This document shows positions 54,801 to 62,966 of a DNA stretch of 64,000 bases, in pieces. The stretch comes from Acidovorax sp. A79 (GTDB lineage Bacteria > Pseudomonadota > Gammaproteobacteria > Burkholderiales > Burkholderiaceae_C): NCBI RefSeq assembly GCF_041154505.1, contig NZ_AP028672.1, forward strand, positions 3,450,501-3,514,500. The letters are read 5' to 3'. Within the stretch, counting starts at the first letter, position 1. Every line of letters begins with the position of its first letter. The notes beneath the pieces were generated by a model. It was not told the origin of the DNA, did no database searches, and saw nothing but the letters and a program-made list of their open reading frames with translations. The translations under genes and the position numbers were made by a program.

Positions 54801-56081
54801 GAGCATGGCCGCGAGCGCGAGCGCCACAAGGTGCCTTACGGCGCGACGCTGACGGTCAAGGCCGACCAGCAGATCAAGGCCGGCACCATCCTGGCCAACT
54901 GGGATCCGCTGACGCGCCCCATCATCACCGAGTTCGCCGGCCAGACCAAGTTCGAGAACGTCGAAGAAGGTCTCACGGTGGCCAAGCAGGTCGACGAAGT
55001 GACCGGCCTGTCCACGCTGGTGGTGATCGATCCGAAGCGCCGCGGCGCTGCCAAGGTCGTTCGTCCACAGGTGAAGCTGATCGACGCGCAGGGCAACGAA
55101 GTGAAGATCCCTGGCACCGACCACTCGGTGACCATCGGCTTCCAGGTCGGCGCGCTGATCCAGGTGCGCGACGGCCAGGACGTGGGCCCCGGCGAAGTGC
55201 TGGCGCGTATTCCGGTCGAAGGCCAGAAGACCCGCGACATTACCGGCGGTCTGCCCCGCGTGGCTGAGCTGTTCGAAGCCCGCACTCCGAAGGACAAGGG
55301 CACGCTGGCCGAGATGACCGGTACCGTGTCGTTCGGCAAGGAAACCAAGGGCAAGGTCCGCCTGCAGATCACCGATCCTGAAGGCCACGTGTTCGAAGAG
55401 CTCGTGCCCAAGGAAAAGAACATCCTGGTGCACGAAGGCCAGGTGGTGAACAAGGGCGAGTCGATTGTGGACGGCCCCGCCGATCCGCAGGACATCCTGC
55501 GCCTCTTGGGCATCGAGGAACTGTCGCGCTACATCGTGGACGAAGTGCAGGACGTGTACCGCTTGCAGGGCGTGAAGATCAACGACAAGCACATCGAGGT
55601 GATCGTTCGCCAGATGCTTCGCCGCGTTGTGGTCGAGAACGTCGGCGAGTCGAACTACATTGCCGGTGAACAGGTCGAGCGCTCCGAGATCCTCAACACC
55701 AACGAGGCGCTGCAGGCCGAGGGCAAGATTCCCGCGACCTACAGCAACCTGCTCTTGGGTATCACCAAGGCTTCGCTGTCGACCGACTCCTTCATCTCGG
55801 CGGCTTCCTTCCAGGAAACCACCCGCGTGCTCACCGAGGCTGCCATCATGGGCAAGCGCGACGAGCTGCGCGGCCTGAAGGAAAACGTGATCGTGGGCCG
55901 CCTGATCCCGGCCGGTACGGGTCTGGCTTACCACCAGGCACGCAAGGCCAAGGATGCCATGGACGACGCCGAGCGCCGCGCCATCGCCGAAGCCGAAGCG
56001 GCCGAGATGGAAGCCCAGGCGGATGCCACCGAAGTCGAGGGCAGTAGTGCCTCCACGGCCACCGACGCAGCTGCTGACTAA
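51843..56081 (+). CDS. rpoC: RNA polymerase subunit beta'
   Basis: A 1412-residue catalytic subunit starting 21 bases after rpoB. It has the N-terminal zinc ribbon ([23 protein letters not shown]), the active-site Mg motif NADFDGDQM, the trigger-loop region and the second zinc site ([13 protein letters not shown]). The C-terminus ends in an Ala/Glu-rich tail common in betaproteobacteria. Confidence 0.98.
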   Translation: MKSLLDLFKQFTPDEHFDAIRIGMASPEKIRSWSFGEVKKPETINYRTFKPERDGLFCAKIFGPIKDYECLCGKYKRLKHRGVICEKCGVEVTQTKVRRERMGHIDLAAPCAHIWFLKSLPSRLGLVLDMTLRDIERVLYFEAYVVTDPGMTPLKKFSIMSEDDYDAKRKEYGDEFIAKMGAEGIKDLLESIDIDLSIERLRGDLTGSEVKVKKNAKRLKVLEAFKKSGIKPEWMVLEVLPVLPPDLRPLVPLDGGRFATSDLNDLYRRVINRNSRLRRLLELKAPEIIARNEKRMLQEAVDSLLDNGRRGKAMTGANKRALKSLADMIKGKSGRFRQNLLGKRVDYSGRSVITVGPTLKLHQCGLPKLMALELFKPFIFSRLEAMGIATTIKAAKKEVESGTPVVWDILEEVIKEHPVMLNRAPTLHRLGIQAFEPILIEGKAIQLHPLVCAAFNADFDGDQMAVHVPLSVEAQMEARTLMLASNNVLFPASGEPSIVPSQDVVLGLYYATRDRINGKGEGLVFADTGEVQRALDAGEVELAARITVRMTEWTKNKETGDFVPSTSLVETTAGRALLSEILPKGLPFSNMNKALKKKEISRLINVSFRKCGLKETVVFADKLLQNGFRLATRAGISIAIDDMLVPPQKAGIIERSEKEVKEIEQQYVSGLVTSGERYNKVVDIWGKAGDEVSKVMMARLSKEKVMDRHGKEVDQESFNSIYMMADSGARGSAAQIRQVAGMRGLMAKPDGSIIETPITANFREGLNVLEYFISTHGARKGLADTALKTANSGYLTRRLVDVTQDLVVTEEDCETSNGSLMRAIVEGGEVIESLRDRILGRTAAEDVLHPETRAVLVQAGVMLEEDLIEELEAAGVDEVKVRTALTCETRYGLCAKCYGRDLGRGGLINLGEAVGVIAAQSIGEPGTQLTMRTFHIGGAASRAAIASSVEAKSNGVIGFNATMRYVSNTKGELVVIARSGEIIIHDEHGRERERHKVPYGATLTVKADQQIKAGTILANWDPLTRPIITEFAGQTKFENVEEGLTVAKQVDEVTGLSTLVVIDPKRRGAAKVVRPQVKLIDAQGNEVKIPGTDHSVTIGFQVGALIQVRDGQDVGPGEVLARIPVEGQKTRDITGGLPRVAELFEARTPKDKGTLAEMTGTVSFGKETKGKVRLQITDPEGHVFEELVPKEKNILVHEGQVVNKGESIVDGPADPQDILRLLGIEELSRYIVDEVQDVYRLQGVKINDKHIEVIVRQMLRRVVVENVGESNYIAGEQVERSEILNTNEALQAEGKIPATYSNLLLGITKASLSTDSFISAASFQETTRVLTEAAIMGKRDELRGLKENVIVGRLIPAGTGLAYHQARKAKDAMDDAERRAIAEAEAAEMEAQADATEVEGSSASTATDAAAD

Positions 56082-56102
56082 GCCCGAGGGCTGTCACTGA
56101 AG

Positions 56103-56142
56103 AGCTCCCGCCCTGTCCCTGGCAGGCCGGGAGCTTTTTTTT
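56103..56142 (+). terminator. Intrinsic terminator after rpoC
   Basis: AGCTCCCG / CGGGAGCT with an inner CCTG/CAGG stem, followed by a run of eight T, 21 bases past the rpoC stop. Confidence 0.92.
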
Positions 56143-56233
56143 GGACACACCGTCTGCGCACCTTTCTTCTTTTCCTTTCTCCATTTACTTTTCGGGCCGG
56201 AACGCGTGGTGCACGCGGAGACGGCAGCTGTGC

Positions 56234-56800
56234 ATGTGGTCATCGCCTCTTTTCTGGATTGTTTTTGCCATCGCCGTCTTCTGGGCCCTGGGCGCCTACA
56301 ACCGCCTGATGCGGCTGCGCTCTGCCGTCGTGCAGGCGTTCGGCAGTTTTGACGCGCACATGGTGCGGCTGGTGGCGCTGCTGGGAGAGTTTGGAGCCGC
56401 GCATGCTGTCCAGCCCTCCACCTTGAGTGCCCCGGAACAGGAGATGGCAGCACTGCAGGGCGCCACCACCCAATTGAGTGCGTCGCTCGCAATGGCGCGT
56501 GCCCGTCCCCTGCAGGCAGATGCAATCGCCGCTCTGACGGCCGCACGCGATGTGCTGCAGGCTTGCTGGCAGAAGGCGGGGCGCAGGGAAGGGCAGGGCG
56601 ACCCACCGCCCACAGCGGCTGACGCGCGGGACGCCTTGCCGTCGCCCTGGCAAATCCGGTGGGATGAACATGTCCAGCAGAACGACCAGGCCATTCGCGT
56701 CTTCAACGATGCGGTGTTGCACTACAACGCCGCCATTGCCCAGTTTCCCGCGAACCTGCTGGCCTGGGTGTTCGGATTCAAGGCCGCCCGGGGCCTGTAG
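56234..56800 (+). CDS. LemA-like membrane protein
   Basis: A 188-residue protein with one N-terminal membrane segment (MWSSPLFWIVFAIAVFWALGAYNRL) and a LemA-like continuation (AYNRLMRLRSAVVQAFGSFDAHMVRLVALLGEF...FNDAVLHYNAAIAQFPANLLAWVFGFKAA). It is diverged from the lipoprotein LemA near 31 kb, with no lipobox. The ATG at 56234 starts at the membrane helix; an upstream in-frame start at 56141 lies in the rpoC terminator. Function unknown. Confidence 0.82.
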   Translation: MWSSPLFWIVFAIAVFWALGAYNRLMRLRSAVVQAFGSFDAHMVRLVALLGEFGAAHAVQPSTLSAPEQEMAALQGATTQLSASLAMARARPLQADAIAALTAARDVLQACWQKAGRREGQGDPPPTAADARDALPSPWQIRWDEHVQQNDQAIRVFNDAVLHYNAAIAQFPANLLAWVFGFKAARGL

Positions 56801-56818
56801 ACCGTTTTCAGGACCACC

Positions 56819-58246
56819 ATGACCCAACCCCCTGCGTGCCGCCCCATGTCTTCTTCCGGGGGGCAACCTCCTTCGCCCCGCGGCCCCGCCCACCCGCCGT
56901 CCGGGGGCGGACAGCCGGTGGCGCTGTGGCAGCAGCTGGATGCCGTGGCCGGCGCCTTGCTGGCCATTCGCGGGGGCCAGTCCGGAACCGCCGCCATGGC
57001 GGCGGTGGACGTGGGTCTGCGCCCGGGCGTGCAGTCTCTGCTGTTCCAGGTGCTGCGCCAGGCCGGGCGCGCCGAGGCATTGCGCCGCCAGATGGTCGCC
57101 CGCACGCCGCCGCCGGCGGCGGATGCCTTGCTGTGCACGGCCCTGGCGCTGTGCTGGAACCCGGACGAATCGCCGTATGAGGCCTTCACGCTGGTGAATC
57201 AGGCGGTGGAGGCGGCCAAGCGGAGCGCATCCACCCGCGCGCAGGCCTCGTTCATCAACGGGTGCTTGCGACGCTTTCTGCGCGAGCGCGATGCGCTGGT
57301 CGCCCGCACCGGCGACGACCCGCTGGCCCGCTGGAACCATCCCCAGTGGTGGATCGCACGGCTGCGCAAGGACCATCCCCAGCATTGGGAGCAGATCCTT
57401 CAGGCCAACAACGCCCACGCGCCAATGGCGTTGCGGGTTAACAAGCAAAAATGCACTCTGGCGCAATACCAGCAAGCGCTAGGCGCTATTAATTTTGAAG
57501 CGTCTTCGTGGGGCGATGCCGGGCTGGTGCTGCGGCACCCCGTGCCTGTGCAATCCCTGCCGGGCTTTGACCAGGGCTGGGTGTCGGTGCAGGACGCCGC
57601 CGCGCAGATGGCGGCGCCCCTGCTGCTGGACGGCCTGGACCTCGCACAGCCCCTGCGTGTGCTCGACGCCTGCGCCGCACCGGGGGGCAAGACGGCCCAC
57701 CTTCTGGAGCTGGCCGGTGCTGGCGCCCCTGTACAGGTCACCGCGCTGGAGATCGACGCCGCCCGCAGCGCCCGCATCGGTGACACCATGCAGCGCCTGG
57801 GGCTTCGTGCGCAGGTGGTCGTGGCCGACGCCGCACGCCCCCAGGACTGGTGGCAGCAGCACTGCGGGGGTGAACTGTTCGATGCCATCTTGCTCGATGC
57901 GCCATGCACCGCCTCGGGCATCGTGCGGCGCCACCCCGACGTGCGCTGGCTGCGCCGCGAGAGCGACATTGCCCAGTTGGCCGCCCTGCAGGCCCGCCTG
58001 CTGAAGACGCTCTGGCCCCTTCTGCGCCCAGGCGGGCGGCTGCTGTATTGCACCTGTTCCGTGTTCCGCGCCGAAGGCGACGACCAGGTGCAAACGTTTC
58101 TTGCACACAACACCGATGCGCAATTGCTGCCGTCGCCGGGGCATTTAATTCCCGGCAACGGGGACAAGCCCGGGGCTGTCCCGGACAATCAACCGGGTGA
58201 CCACGACGGATTTTTTTACGCACTGTTGCAAAAATCGCCGCAATGA
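56819..58246 (+). CDS. rsmB: 16S rRNA m5C967 methyltransferase family
   Basis: A 475-residue Fmu/RsmB-type enzyme: an N-terminal NusB-like domain (about 40-185), then a SAM-dependent methyltransferase with DACAAPGGKTAHLLEL, DAILLDAPCTASGIVRRHPDVRW and the second catalytic cysteine in LYCTCSVF. It methylates a cytosine in the 16S rRNA. The N-terminal 35 residues are a low-complexity extension. A dispersed palindromic element lies inside the gene (57458-57502), encoding about residues 214-228 of a variable stretch between the domains. Its end overlaps the next reading frame. Confidence 0.92.
   Translation: MTQPPACRPMSSSGGQPPSPRGPAHPPSGGGQPVALWQQLDAVAGALLAIRGGQSGTAAMAAVDVGLRPGVQSLLFQVLRQAGRAEALRRQMVARTPPPAADALLCTALALCWNPDESPYEAFTLVNQAVEAAKRSASTRAQASFINGCLRRFLRERDALVARTGDDPLARWNHPQWWIARLRKDHPQHWEQILQANNAHAPMALRVNKQKCTLAQYQQALGAINFEASSWGDAGLVLRHPVPVQSLPGFDQGWVSVQDAAAQMAAPLLLDGLDLAQPLRVLDACAAPGGKTAHLLELAGAGAPVQVTALEIDAARSARIGDTMQRLGLRAQVVVADAARPQDWWQQHCGGELFDAILLDAPCTASGIVRRHPDVRWLRRESDIAQLAALQARLLKTLWPLLRPGGRLLYCTCSVFRAEGDDQVQTFLAHNTDAQLLPSPGHLIPGNGDKPGAVPDNQPGDHDGFFYALLQKSPQ
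57458..57502 (+). repeat. Dispersed palindromic element, copy inside rsmB
   Basis: CTGGCGC (57458-57464) and GCGCTAG (57476-57482) form a stem with one G-T pair. AAGCGCT is followed by GCGCTATTAATTTTGAAGCG, as in the other copies. The stretch is translated (LAQYQQALGAINFEA) in frame. Confidence 0.5.
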
Positions 58247-58253
58247 GTCCGTG

Positions 58254-58865
58254 GTGGCTCGGTGGATGGTAGTTTGCGCAATTTTTGTGCTCATGGGATG
58301 TGCCGCCCTGCTGCCGGGGCTGGCCGCGGCAGGGCAAGCCGCCGCGCCCGAGGTGGGCGAACTGCGGCTCGAGCGGGCCGAAGACGGCCTGTACCTCAGC
58401 ACCAACCTGCAGTTCATGCTGCCGGAACTCGCAGAAGACGCATTGAACAAAGGCATTCCCATGTTCTTCGTGGCGGAGGCCCAGGTGCTGCGCGACCGTT
58501 GGTACTGGTCTGACCGCCAAGTGGCGGAAACCACCCGCTATCTGCGCCTAAGTTATCAGCCATTGACGCGAAGATGGCGATTGAACATCTCCCCCGTGCC
58601 GTTCACCAACAGCGGCCTGGGCGTGGTGCTGGGGCAGAACTTTGACGACTATGCCGACGCGTTGTCTGCCATTCAGCGGATTTCGCGTTGGAAGATCGCT
58701 GAAAACGAGGTGATCGAGGCAGATGTCGTGCACACGGTCAACTTCCGGTTCAGGCTCGACATGTCCCAGCTGCCCCGCCCGTTTCAGATTGGCGCCGTGG
58801 GGCGATCCGGATGGAATCTGCTGGTTTCGCGCAGCCAGCGCCTGGCAGCGGAGCCTGCGAAGTGA
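58254..58865 (+). CDS. DUF4390 exported protein
   Basis: A protein of about 203 residues with an N-terminal signal sequence (MARWMVVCAIFVLMGCAALLPGLAAAG if started at GTG 58254) and the DUF4390 core: DGLYLSTNLQFMLPELAEDALNKGIPMFFVAEAQVLRDRWYWSDRQVAETTRYLRLSYQPLTRRWRLN. The start is uncertain: GTG at 58197 (overlapping rsmB) and ATG at 58266 are alternatives. Found between rsmB and ntrY in many betaproteobacteria. Function unknown. Its stop overlaps the kinase start (GTGA). Confidence 0.88.
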   Translation: MARWMVVCAIFVLMGCAALLPGLAAAGQAAAPEVGELRLERAEDGLYLSTNLQFMLPELAEDALNKGIPMFFVAEAQVLRDRWYWSDRQVAETTRYLRLSYQPLTRRWRLNISPVPFTNSGLGVVLGQNFDDYADALSAIQRISRWKIAENEVIEADVVHTVNFRFRLDMSQLPRPFQIGAVGRSGWNLLVSRSQRLAAEPAK

Positions 58866-61162
58866 GCCACCCCGGCGCTCCCCGGCCGGCGGCGGCCTCC
58901 GCATCAGCCCACGCCGCCGCACGCCAGTCGCGCGCCGTGCGCTGGGCGGTGGGGGTGGGCGCCGCCGCCATGTCTGCCATCGGCTTGGTGCTGATGTTCC
59001 TGCTCACCCTGGCGACCAACAACCGTGCGCTGTACGAGCGCAACTACGCCTGGCTCTTTGGCGTGAACGTGCTGGTGGCGCTGCTGCTGCTGGCCGTGCT
59101 GGTCTGGGTGGCGGTGCGCCTGGGCATGCGCCTGCGCAAGGGGCGCTTTGGCAGCCGGCTGCTCGTCAAGCTGGCGGCCATTTTCGCGCTGGTGGGCCTG
59201 ATGCCGGGGCTGCTGATCTACGTGGTGTCCTACCAGTTCGTCACCCGCTCCATCGAGAGCTGGTTCGATGTGAAGGTGGAAGGGGCCCTGTCGGCGGGGG
59301 TGAATTTGGCCCGGGTTTCACTCGACTCGCTGGCCACCGACATGGCCGCCAAGACGCGCAACGCGGGTGCGCAGGTGGCCCAGGTGCCCGATGCCGCCGC
59401 CGGGCTGGTGCTCGAACGCATCCGCGAGCAGCTGGGCGCCACCGATGTCGTGCTCTGGAACGCTGCAGGGCAGGCGGTGGCCAGCGCCGGCCAGTCGCGC
59501 TTCAGCCTGAACCCCGACCGCCCCGGGGTGCCCCTGCTGCGCACCGTGCGCCAGCAGCGCGCCACCGCGCAGATCGAGGGACTGGACGATATATCGGACC
59601 CTGCCGCCGCGCAGAACGCGCGGGTCAAGGTGCTTGCCCTGGTGAGCAGTCCCAGTGTGGGCTTGCTCGTGGAGCCCCGGTACCTGCAAGCCACGCTCCC
59701 GCTGCCGCCCGCGCTGGTGGCGAACGCCATCGCCGTGCAGGAGGCCAACCGTGAATACCAGGAGCGCGCGCTGGCGCGGGGAGGCCTGCGGCGCATGTAC
59801 GTGGGCACGCTCACGCTGAGCCTTTTCCTGGCGGTATTTGGAGCCGTGCTGCTGGCGGTGCTGCTGGGCAATCAGCTGGCACGCCCCCTGCTCGTGCTGG
59901 CCGAAGGGGTGCGCGAGGTGGCGGCGGGCAACCTCAGCCCCAAGGCCGTGCTGCAGGGCAAGGACGAACTGGGCGGCCTCACGCGGTCCTTCGCCTTGAT
60001 GACCCAGCAACTGGCGGATGCCCGGCAGGCCGTGGAACAGAGCATGGGTGAGGTCGATGCCGCCCGCGCCAATCTCCAGACCATTCTGGACAACCTGACA
60101 GCGGGGGTCATCGTCCTGGATGCGCAGGGGCTGATCCGGTCGTCCAACCCCGGCGCCACGCGGATCCTGCGCGCACCCATGGCGGTGTACGAAGGGCGTC
60201 CGCTGTCCGAGGTGCCCGGCCTTGCCGAGTTTGCGGCATCGATCCAGGGCCATTTCGACGCCTTCCTGGGGGACACCGAACGCCATGGGCTGGACCACTG
60301 GCAGCAACCGTTTGAACTGCATGCGTCGTCCGGCGGCGTGGGGCAGCACGCCACCAGCCTCGTGGCCCGGGGGGCCGAACTGCCTGATTCGGCCCGATTG
60401 TTGGTTTTTGACGACATTTCGGAAATTGTTTCAGCACAGCGTGCGCAGGCCTGGGGCGAGGTGGCACGGCGCCTGGCGCATGAAATCAAGAATCCGCTGA
60501 CGCCCATCCAGCTGTCCGCCGAGCGGCTGGAAATGAAGCTCTCGGGCAAGCTGCCCGATCCAGAGCAAGCCATCCTGGCCAAGTCCGTCAAGACCATCGT
60601 GGACCAGGTGGACGCCATGAAGCGGCTGGTCAACGAATTCCGTGACTACGCACGGTTGCCCGCCGCAGAACTGCATGCGCTGGACCTCAATGCGCTGGTC
60701 GCGGATGTGCTCCACCTGTATGGGGAAGAGAACGCCACCGTGCGTGTGGAAGCCGAACTGGACCCGCGCTGCCCCAGCATCGCGGGCGACGCGCAGCAAC
60801 TGCGCCAGGTCGTGCACAACCTGCTGCAAAACGCGCAGGATTCCACCGAACAGGCCCGTGCCAGCACCTCCGAGCCCGTGCCCGCGGTGCGCATCAGCAC
60901 GCGCTGGAGCGAGTCCTCGCGGCGCGTGCGGCTCACGGTATCGGACAGCGGCGCCGGCTTCCCCGCGCACATCCTTCAGCGGGCCTTCGAACCCTACGTC
61001 ACCACCAAGCCGCGGGGTACCGGCCTGGGGCTGGCCGTGGTCAAAAAGATTGCCGACGAGCACGGCGCACGCATCGACTTGTCGAATCGCATCGAAGATG
61101 GCGTGGTGCGCGGAGCCCAAGTGTCGTTATCATTCGCCCCTGAACCAGCGGTGGCGTCATAA
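58862..61162 (+). CDS. ntrY: NtrY-type sensor histidine kinase
   Basis: A 766-residue membrane kinase. It has three or four N-terminal membrane helices, a periplasmic region, a further helix near residue 325, a HAMP domain (RPLLVLAEGVREVAAGNL), a PAS domain (LQTILDNLTAGVIVLDAQGLI), the phospho-acceptor box WGEVARRLAHEIKNPLTPIQLSAERLEMKL and the ATPase motifs NLLQNAQD, DSGAGFP and GTGLGLAVV. It starts with GTG overlapping the previous stop. The adjacent response regulator is its likely partner. NtrY kinases sense nitrogen or redox state; the signal here is unknown. Confidence 0.92.
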   Translation: MSHPGAPRPAAASASAHAAARQSRAVRWAVGVGAAAMSAIGLVLMFLLTLATNNRALYERNYAWLFGVNVLVALLLLAVLVWVAVRLGMRLRKGRFGSRLLVKLAAIFALVGLMPGLLIYVVSYQFVTRSIESWFDVKVEGALSAGVNLARVSLDSLATDMAAKTRNAGAQVAQVPDAAAGLVLERIREQLGATDVVLWNAAGQAVASAGQSRFSLNPDRPGVPLLRTVRQQRATAQIEGLDDISDPAAAQNARVKVLALVSSPSVGLLVEPRYLQATLPLPPALVANAIAVQEANREYQERALARGGLRRMYVGTLTLSLFLAVFGAVLLAVLLGNQLARPLLVLAEGVREVAAGNLSPKAVLQGKDELGGLTRSFALMTQQLADARQAVEQSMGEVDAARANLQTILDNLTAGVIVLDAQGLIRSSNPGATRILRAPMAVYEGRPLSEVPGLAEFAASIQGHFDAFLGDTERHGLDHWQQPFELHASSGGVGQHATSLVARGAELPDSARLLVFDDISEIVSAQRAQAWGEVARRLAHEIKNPLTPIQLSAERLEMKLSGKLPDPEQAILAKSVKTIVDQVDAMKRLVNEFRDYARLPAAELHALDLNALVADVLHLYGEENATVRVEAELDPRCPSIAGDAQQLRQVVHNLLQNAQDSTEQARASTSEPVPAVRISTRWSESSRRVRLTVSDSGAGFPAHILQRAFEPYVTTKPRGTGLGLAVVKKIADEHGARIDLSNRIEDGVVRGAQVSLSFAPEPAVAS

Positions 61163-61200
61163 CAACACCGCCCCGCAGTACCCAAGGCGCTTCAACACAC

Positions 61201-61884
61201 ATGGCAAACATTCTGGTGGTCGACGATGAGCTCGGCATTCGTGATCTGTTGTCGGAAATCCTGAACGACGAAGGTCACAGCGTAGACCTCGCAGAAAACG
61301 CAACCCAGGCGCGTGCTGCCCGGTCGGGCAATACTTACGACCTGGTGCTGCTCGATATCTGGATGCCCGATACCGACGGTGTCTCGCTGCTCAAGGAATG
61401 GGCAACGGCCGGCGTGCTCACCATGCCAGTGATCATGATGAGCGGCCACGCCACCATCGACACCGCCGTGGAGGCCACGCGCATCGGCGCGTTCTCTTTC
61501 CTTGAAAAGCCCATCACCCTGCAAAAGCTGCTCAAGGCGGTGGAGCAGGGCCTGGCGCGCAATGCCGCCCACCAATCGGCCCCGGCGGCCGCCACCCAGG
61601 CGCCCGTTCACGCTCCCGCCGACCCCACGTTCTCGCAACTGCCGGCCGTATCGGCCGTGATGGCCAGCGTGGACGCCGGCCCGCACGCCCACCAGGGGTT
61701 TGATCTGGACCGCCCCCTGCGCGAAGCGCGTGATGGCTTCGAGAAAGCCTATTTCGAATTCCACCTTGCCCGCGAGGGCGGCTCGATGACGCGGGTAGCC
61801 GAAAAAACCGGCCTGGAACGCACTCACCTGTACCGCAAGTTGCGCCAGTTGGGCGTGGACCTGGGGCGAGGCAAGCGCACCTAG
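61201..61884 (+). CDS. Short NtrX-like response regulator lacking the AAA+ domain
   Basis: A 227-residue regulator with a receiver (MANILVVDDELGIRDLLSEIL; phospho-acceptor Asp in LVLLDIWMPDTDG; Lys in FLEKP), a Pro/Ala linker at about 125-160, and a Fis-type helix-turn-helix (FEKAYFEFHLAREGGSMTRVAEKTGLERTHLYRKLRQLG). Classical NtrX has a sigma-54-activating AAA+ module between these parts; here no Walker motif is present. It should therefore bind DNA and act without sigma-54 ATPase activity. It follows ntrY by 38 bases. Confidence 0.9.
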   Translation: MANILVVDDELGIRDLLSEILNDEGHSVDLAENATQARAARSGNTYDLVLLDIWMPDTDGVSLLKEWATAGVLTMPVIMMSGHATIDTAVEATRIGAFSFLEKPITLQKLLKAVEQGLARNAAHQSAPAAATQAPVHAPADPTFSQLPAVSAVMASVDAGPHAHQGFDLDRPLREARDGFEKAYFEFHLAREGGSMTRVAEKTGLERTHLYRKLRQLGVDLGRGKRT

Positions 61885-61936
61885 CAGCACCGCAATAAAT
61901 TCCTTCAGGTTCTTCAGAAGCCTCGATTTTTCTGGT

Positions 61937-61942
61937 TATAAT
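61937..61942 (+). promoter_or_regulatory. -10 box of tRNA-Phe
   Basis: TATAAT lies 10 bases upstream of the tRNA-Phe gene, in a T-rich stretch. No convincing -35 hexamer is seen. Confidence 0.45.
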
Positions 61943-61952
61943 TTGAGGCTCA

Positions 61953-62028
61953 GGCCCGGTAGCTCAGTCGGTAGAGCAGAGGATTGAAAATCCTTGTGTC
62001 GGTGGTTCGATTCCGCCCCAGGCCACCA
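61953..62028 (+). tRNA. tRNA-Phe (GAA)
   Basis: A 76-nt cloverleaf with anticodon loop TTGAAAA giving GAA, T-loop TTCGATT and encoded CCA. The acceptor stem GGCCCGG / CCAGGCC has one mismatch, C5 against A68; the remaining six pairs are intact. tRNA-Phe 3' ends are common integration sites. Confidence 0.93.
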
Positions 62029-62067
62029 CTCTCATTTTGTAGTCGTACATAGACGACTGCAGAAGTC

Positions 62068-62104
62068 AAAAAGCCCTAAGTAAATCAACGACTTAGGGCT
62101 TTTT
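62068..62104. terminator. Strong intrinsic terminator after tRNA-Phe
   Basis: AAAAAGCCCTAAGT (62068-62081) pairs perfectly with ACTTAGGGCTTTTT (62091-62104), a 14-bp stem with T-runs on both strands. Confidence 0.92.
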
Positions 62105-62532
62105 CCATTCCGGGCCCGTCCGTAGTTATCCACCCCAAGCCAGCGCAAAGTGGGGGCAACTTTGGGGGCAACTGCTGGGCTCGGGAGCAATATGTCCGGG
62201 CGACGCGCTTTCATTCACCATTGAGCGCAGTGATGGATCGAGACGATCCGCCAATGCCGCTGCGGATCAGCCCTTTGGTCCGATTGGCGTGCTTCAAGCT
62301 GGACCAGGGCATTCGAATCCCGCAGACGGACTGCCGCTCAGCTCAGATCAGCATTGGACGGAGCGAGCATGGCGTTCGATCTCGCTCACGGTAGCCCTTC
62401 GCGCTGCGTGCGGCTTGCGGTCTTCGATAGCGGCGCCTAAAGGCGACCGGTGGAACTCTGCGGGCATTGCAACGATGCCCGTATCCCTTTCCGGGGGAGA
62501 CATAGTCTGGGACGTTGGGCAGGACGCTGCTC
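62105..62532. other. 428-bp region without a recognisable gene
   Basis: The stretch holds a near-direct repeat of GGGGGCAACT (around 62152 and 62163) but no frame that looks like a protein: short frames on both strands lack ribosome sites and family features. It may be decayed or non-coding DNA of an integrated segment next to tRNA-Phe. Confidence 0.5.
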
Positions 62533-62952
62533 CTAAGCTGGTTGCCGTTCGGCAAGATCAGGTCGTTGTCTTGCGGTTGGAAGTGGTCCATTCCACTCAC
62601 GCTTGAGGTAGTGTGTCTTCGGATGCTCACGCAGAAACACGCAGCATTGCACCCAGTCCATGGTCGCCGGGTGGGCGTCGATTGCGTGAGAAAGATGATC
62701 CAACACCATCGCGGCCATCGCGGCGCAGGTATCCGGCGGGCGCGGGTTGGTCAGCATGAGGGTCGCGATCAGTTGCTGCGCTTGCGGATCTACTCCGCAC
62801 AACTCGGCGGCGATGGGAGTCACGCGCGACTTCAGGTCTGCGAGCACTGCCCATCCGCGCTCCGCCAGCGCATGGTGCAGAGCCCGCAATACAGGCTCCC
62901 ATTCAATCGCTGCAAGCAGCGGCGGTGAAACCTGGATGGCAATATGCGGCAT
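62533..62952 (-). CDS. 5-carboxymethyl-2-hydroxymuconate isomerase-like protein
   Basis: A 139-residue protein beginning MPHIAIQVSPPLLAAIEWEPVLRALHHALAERGWAVLADLKSRVTPIAAELCGV. The Pro2 start and layout match the CHMI (HpaF-like) branch of the tautomerase superfamily, where Pro2 is the catalytic base. The last ~25 residues are not typical and may be read-through sequence. It is downstream of the Bug receptor gene on the same strand with a 14-base gap, so the two probably form an operon for an aromatic or related carboxylic acid. Confidence 0.7.
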   Translation of the reverse strand: MPHIAIQVSPPLLAAIEWEPVLRALHHALAERGWAVLADLKSRVTPIAAELCGVDPQAQQLIATLMLTNPRPPDTCAAMAAMVLDHLSHAIDAHPATMDWVQCCVFLREHPKTHYLKREWNGPLPTARQRPDLAERQPA

Positions 62953-62966
62953 GGGGGGCTCCGTGT

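Noticed and set aside
51852..55934. Long minus-strand frame opposite rpoC (and similar ones opposite rpoB, the atp genes and the RND pump)
   Set aside because: Shadow frames of strongly codon-biased essential genes, rich in His/Gln/Leu, with no ribosome sites or homology.
62032..62214. 60-codon minus-strand frame after tRNA-Phe
   Set aside because: It spans the terminator hairpin, so most of it would be untranslated stem; no supporting features.
62289..62630. Short frames on both strands in the gene-free tract
   Set aside because: No ribosome sites, no family motifs, and mutually overlapping; I could not support either as a gene.
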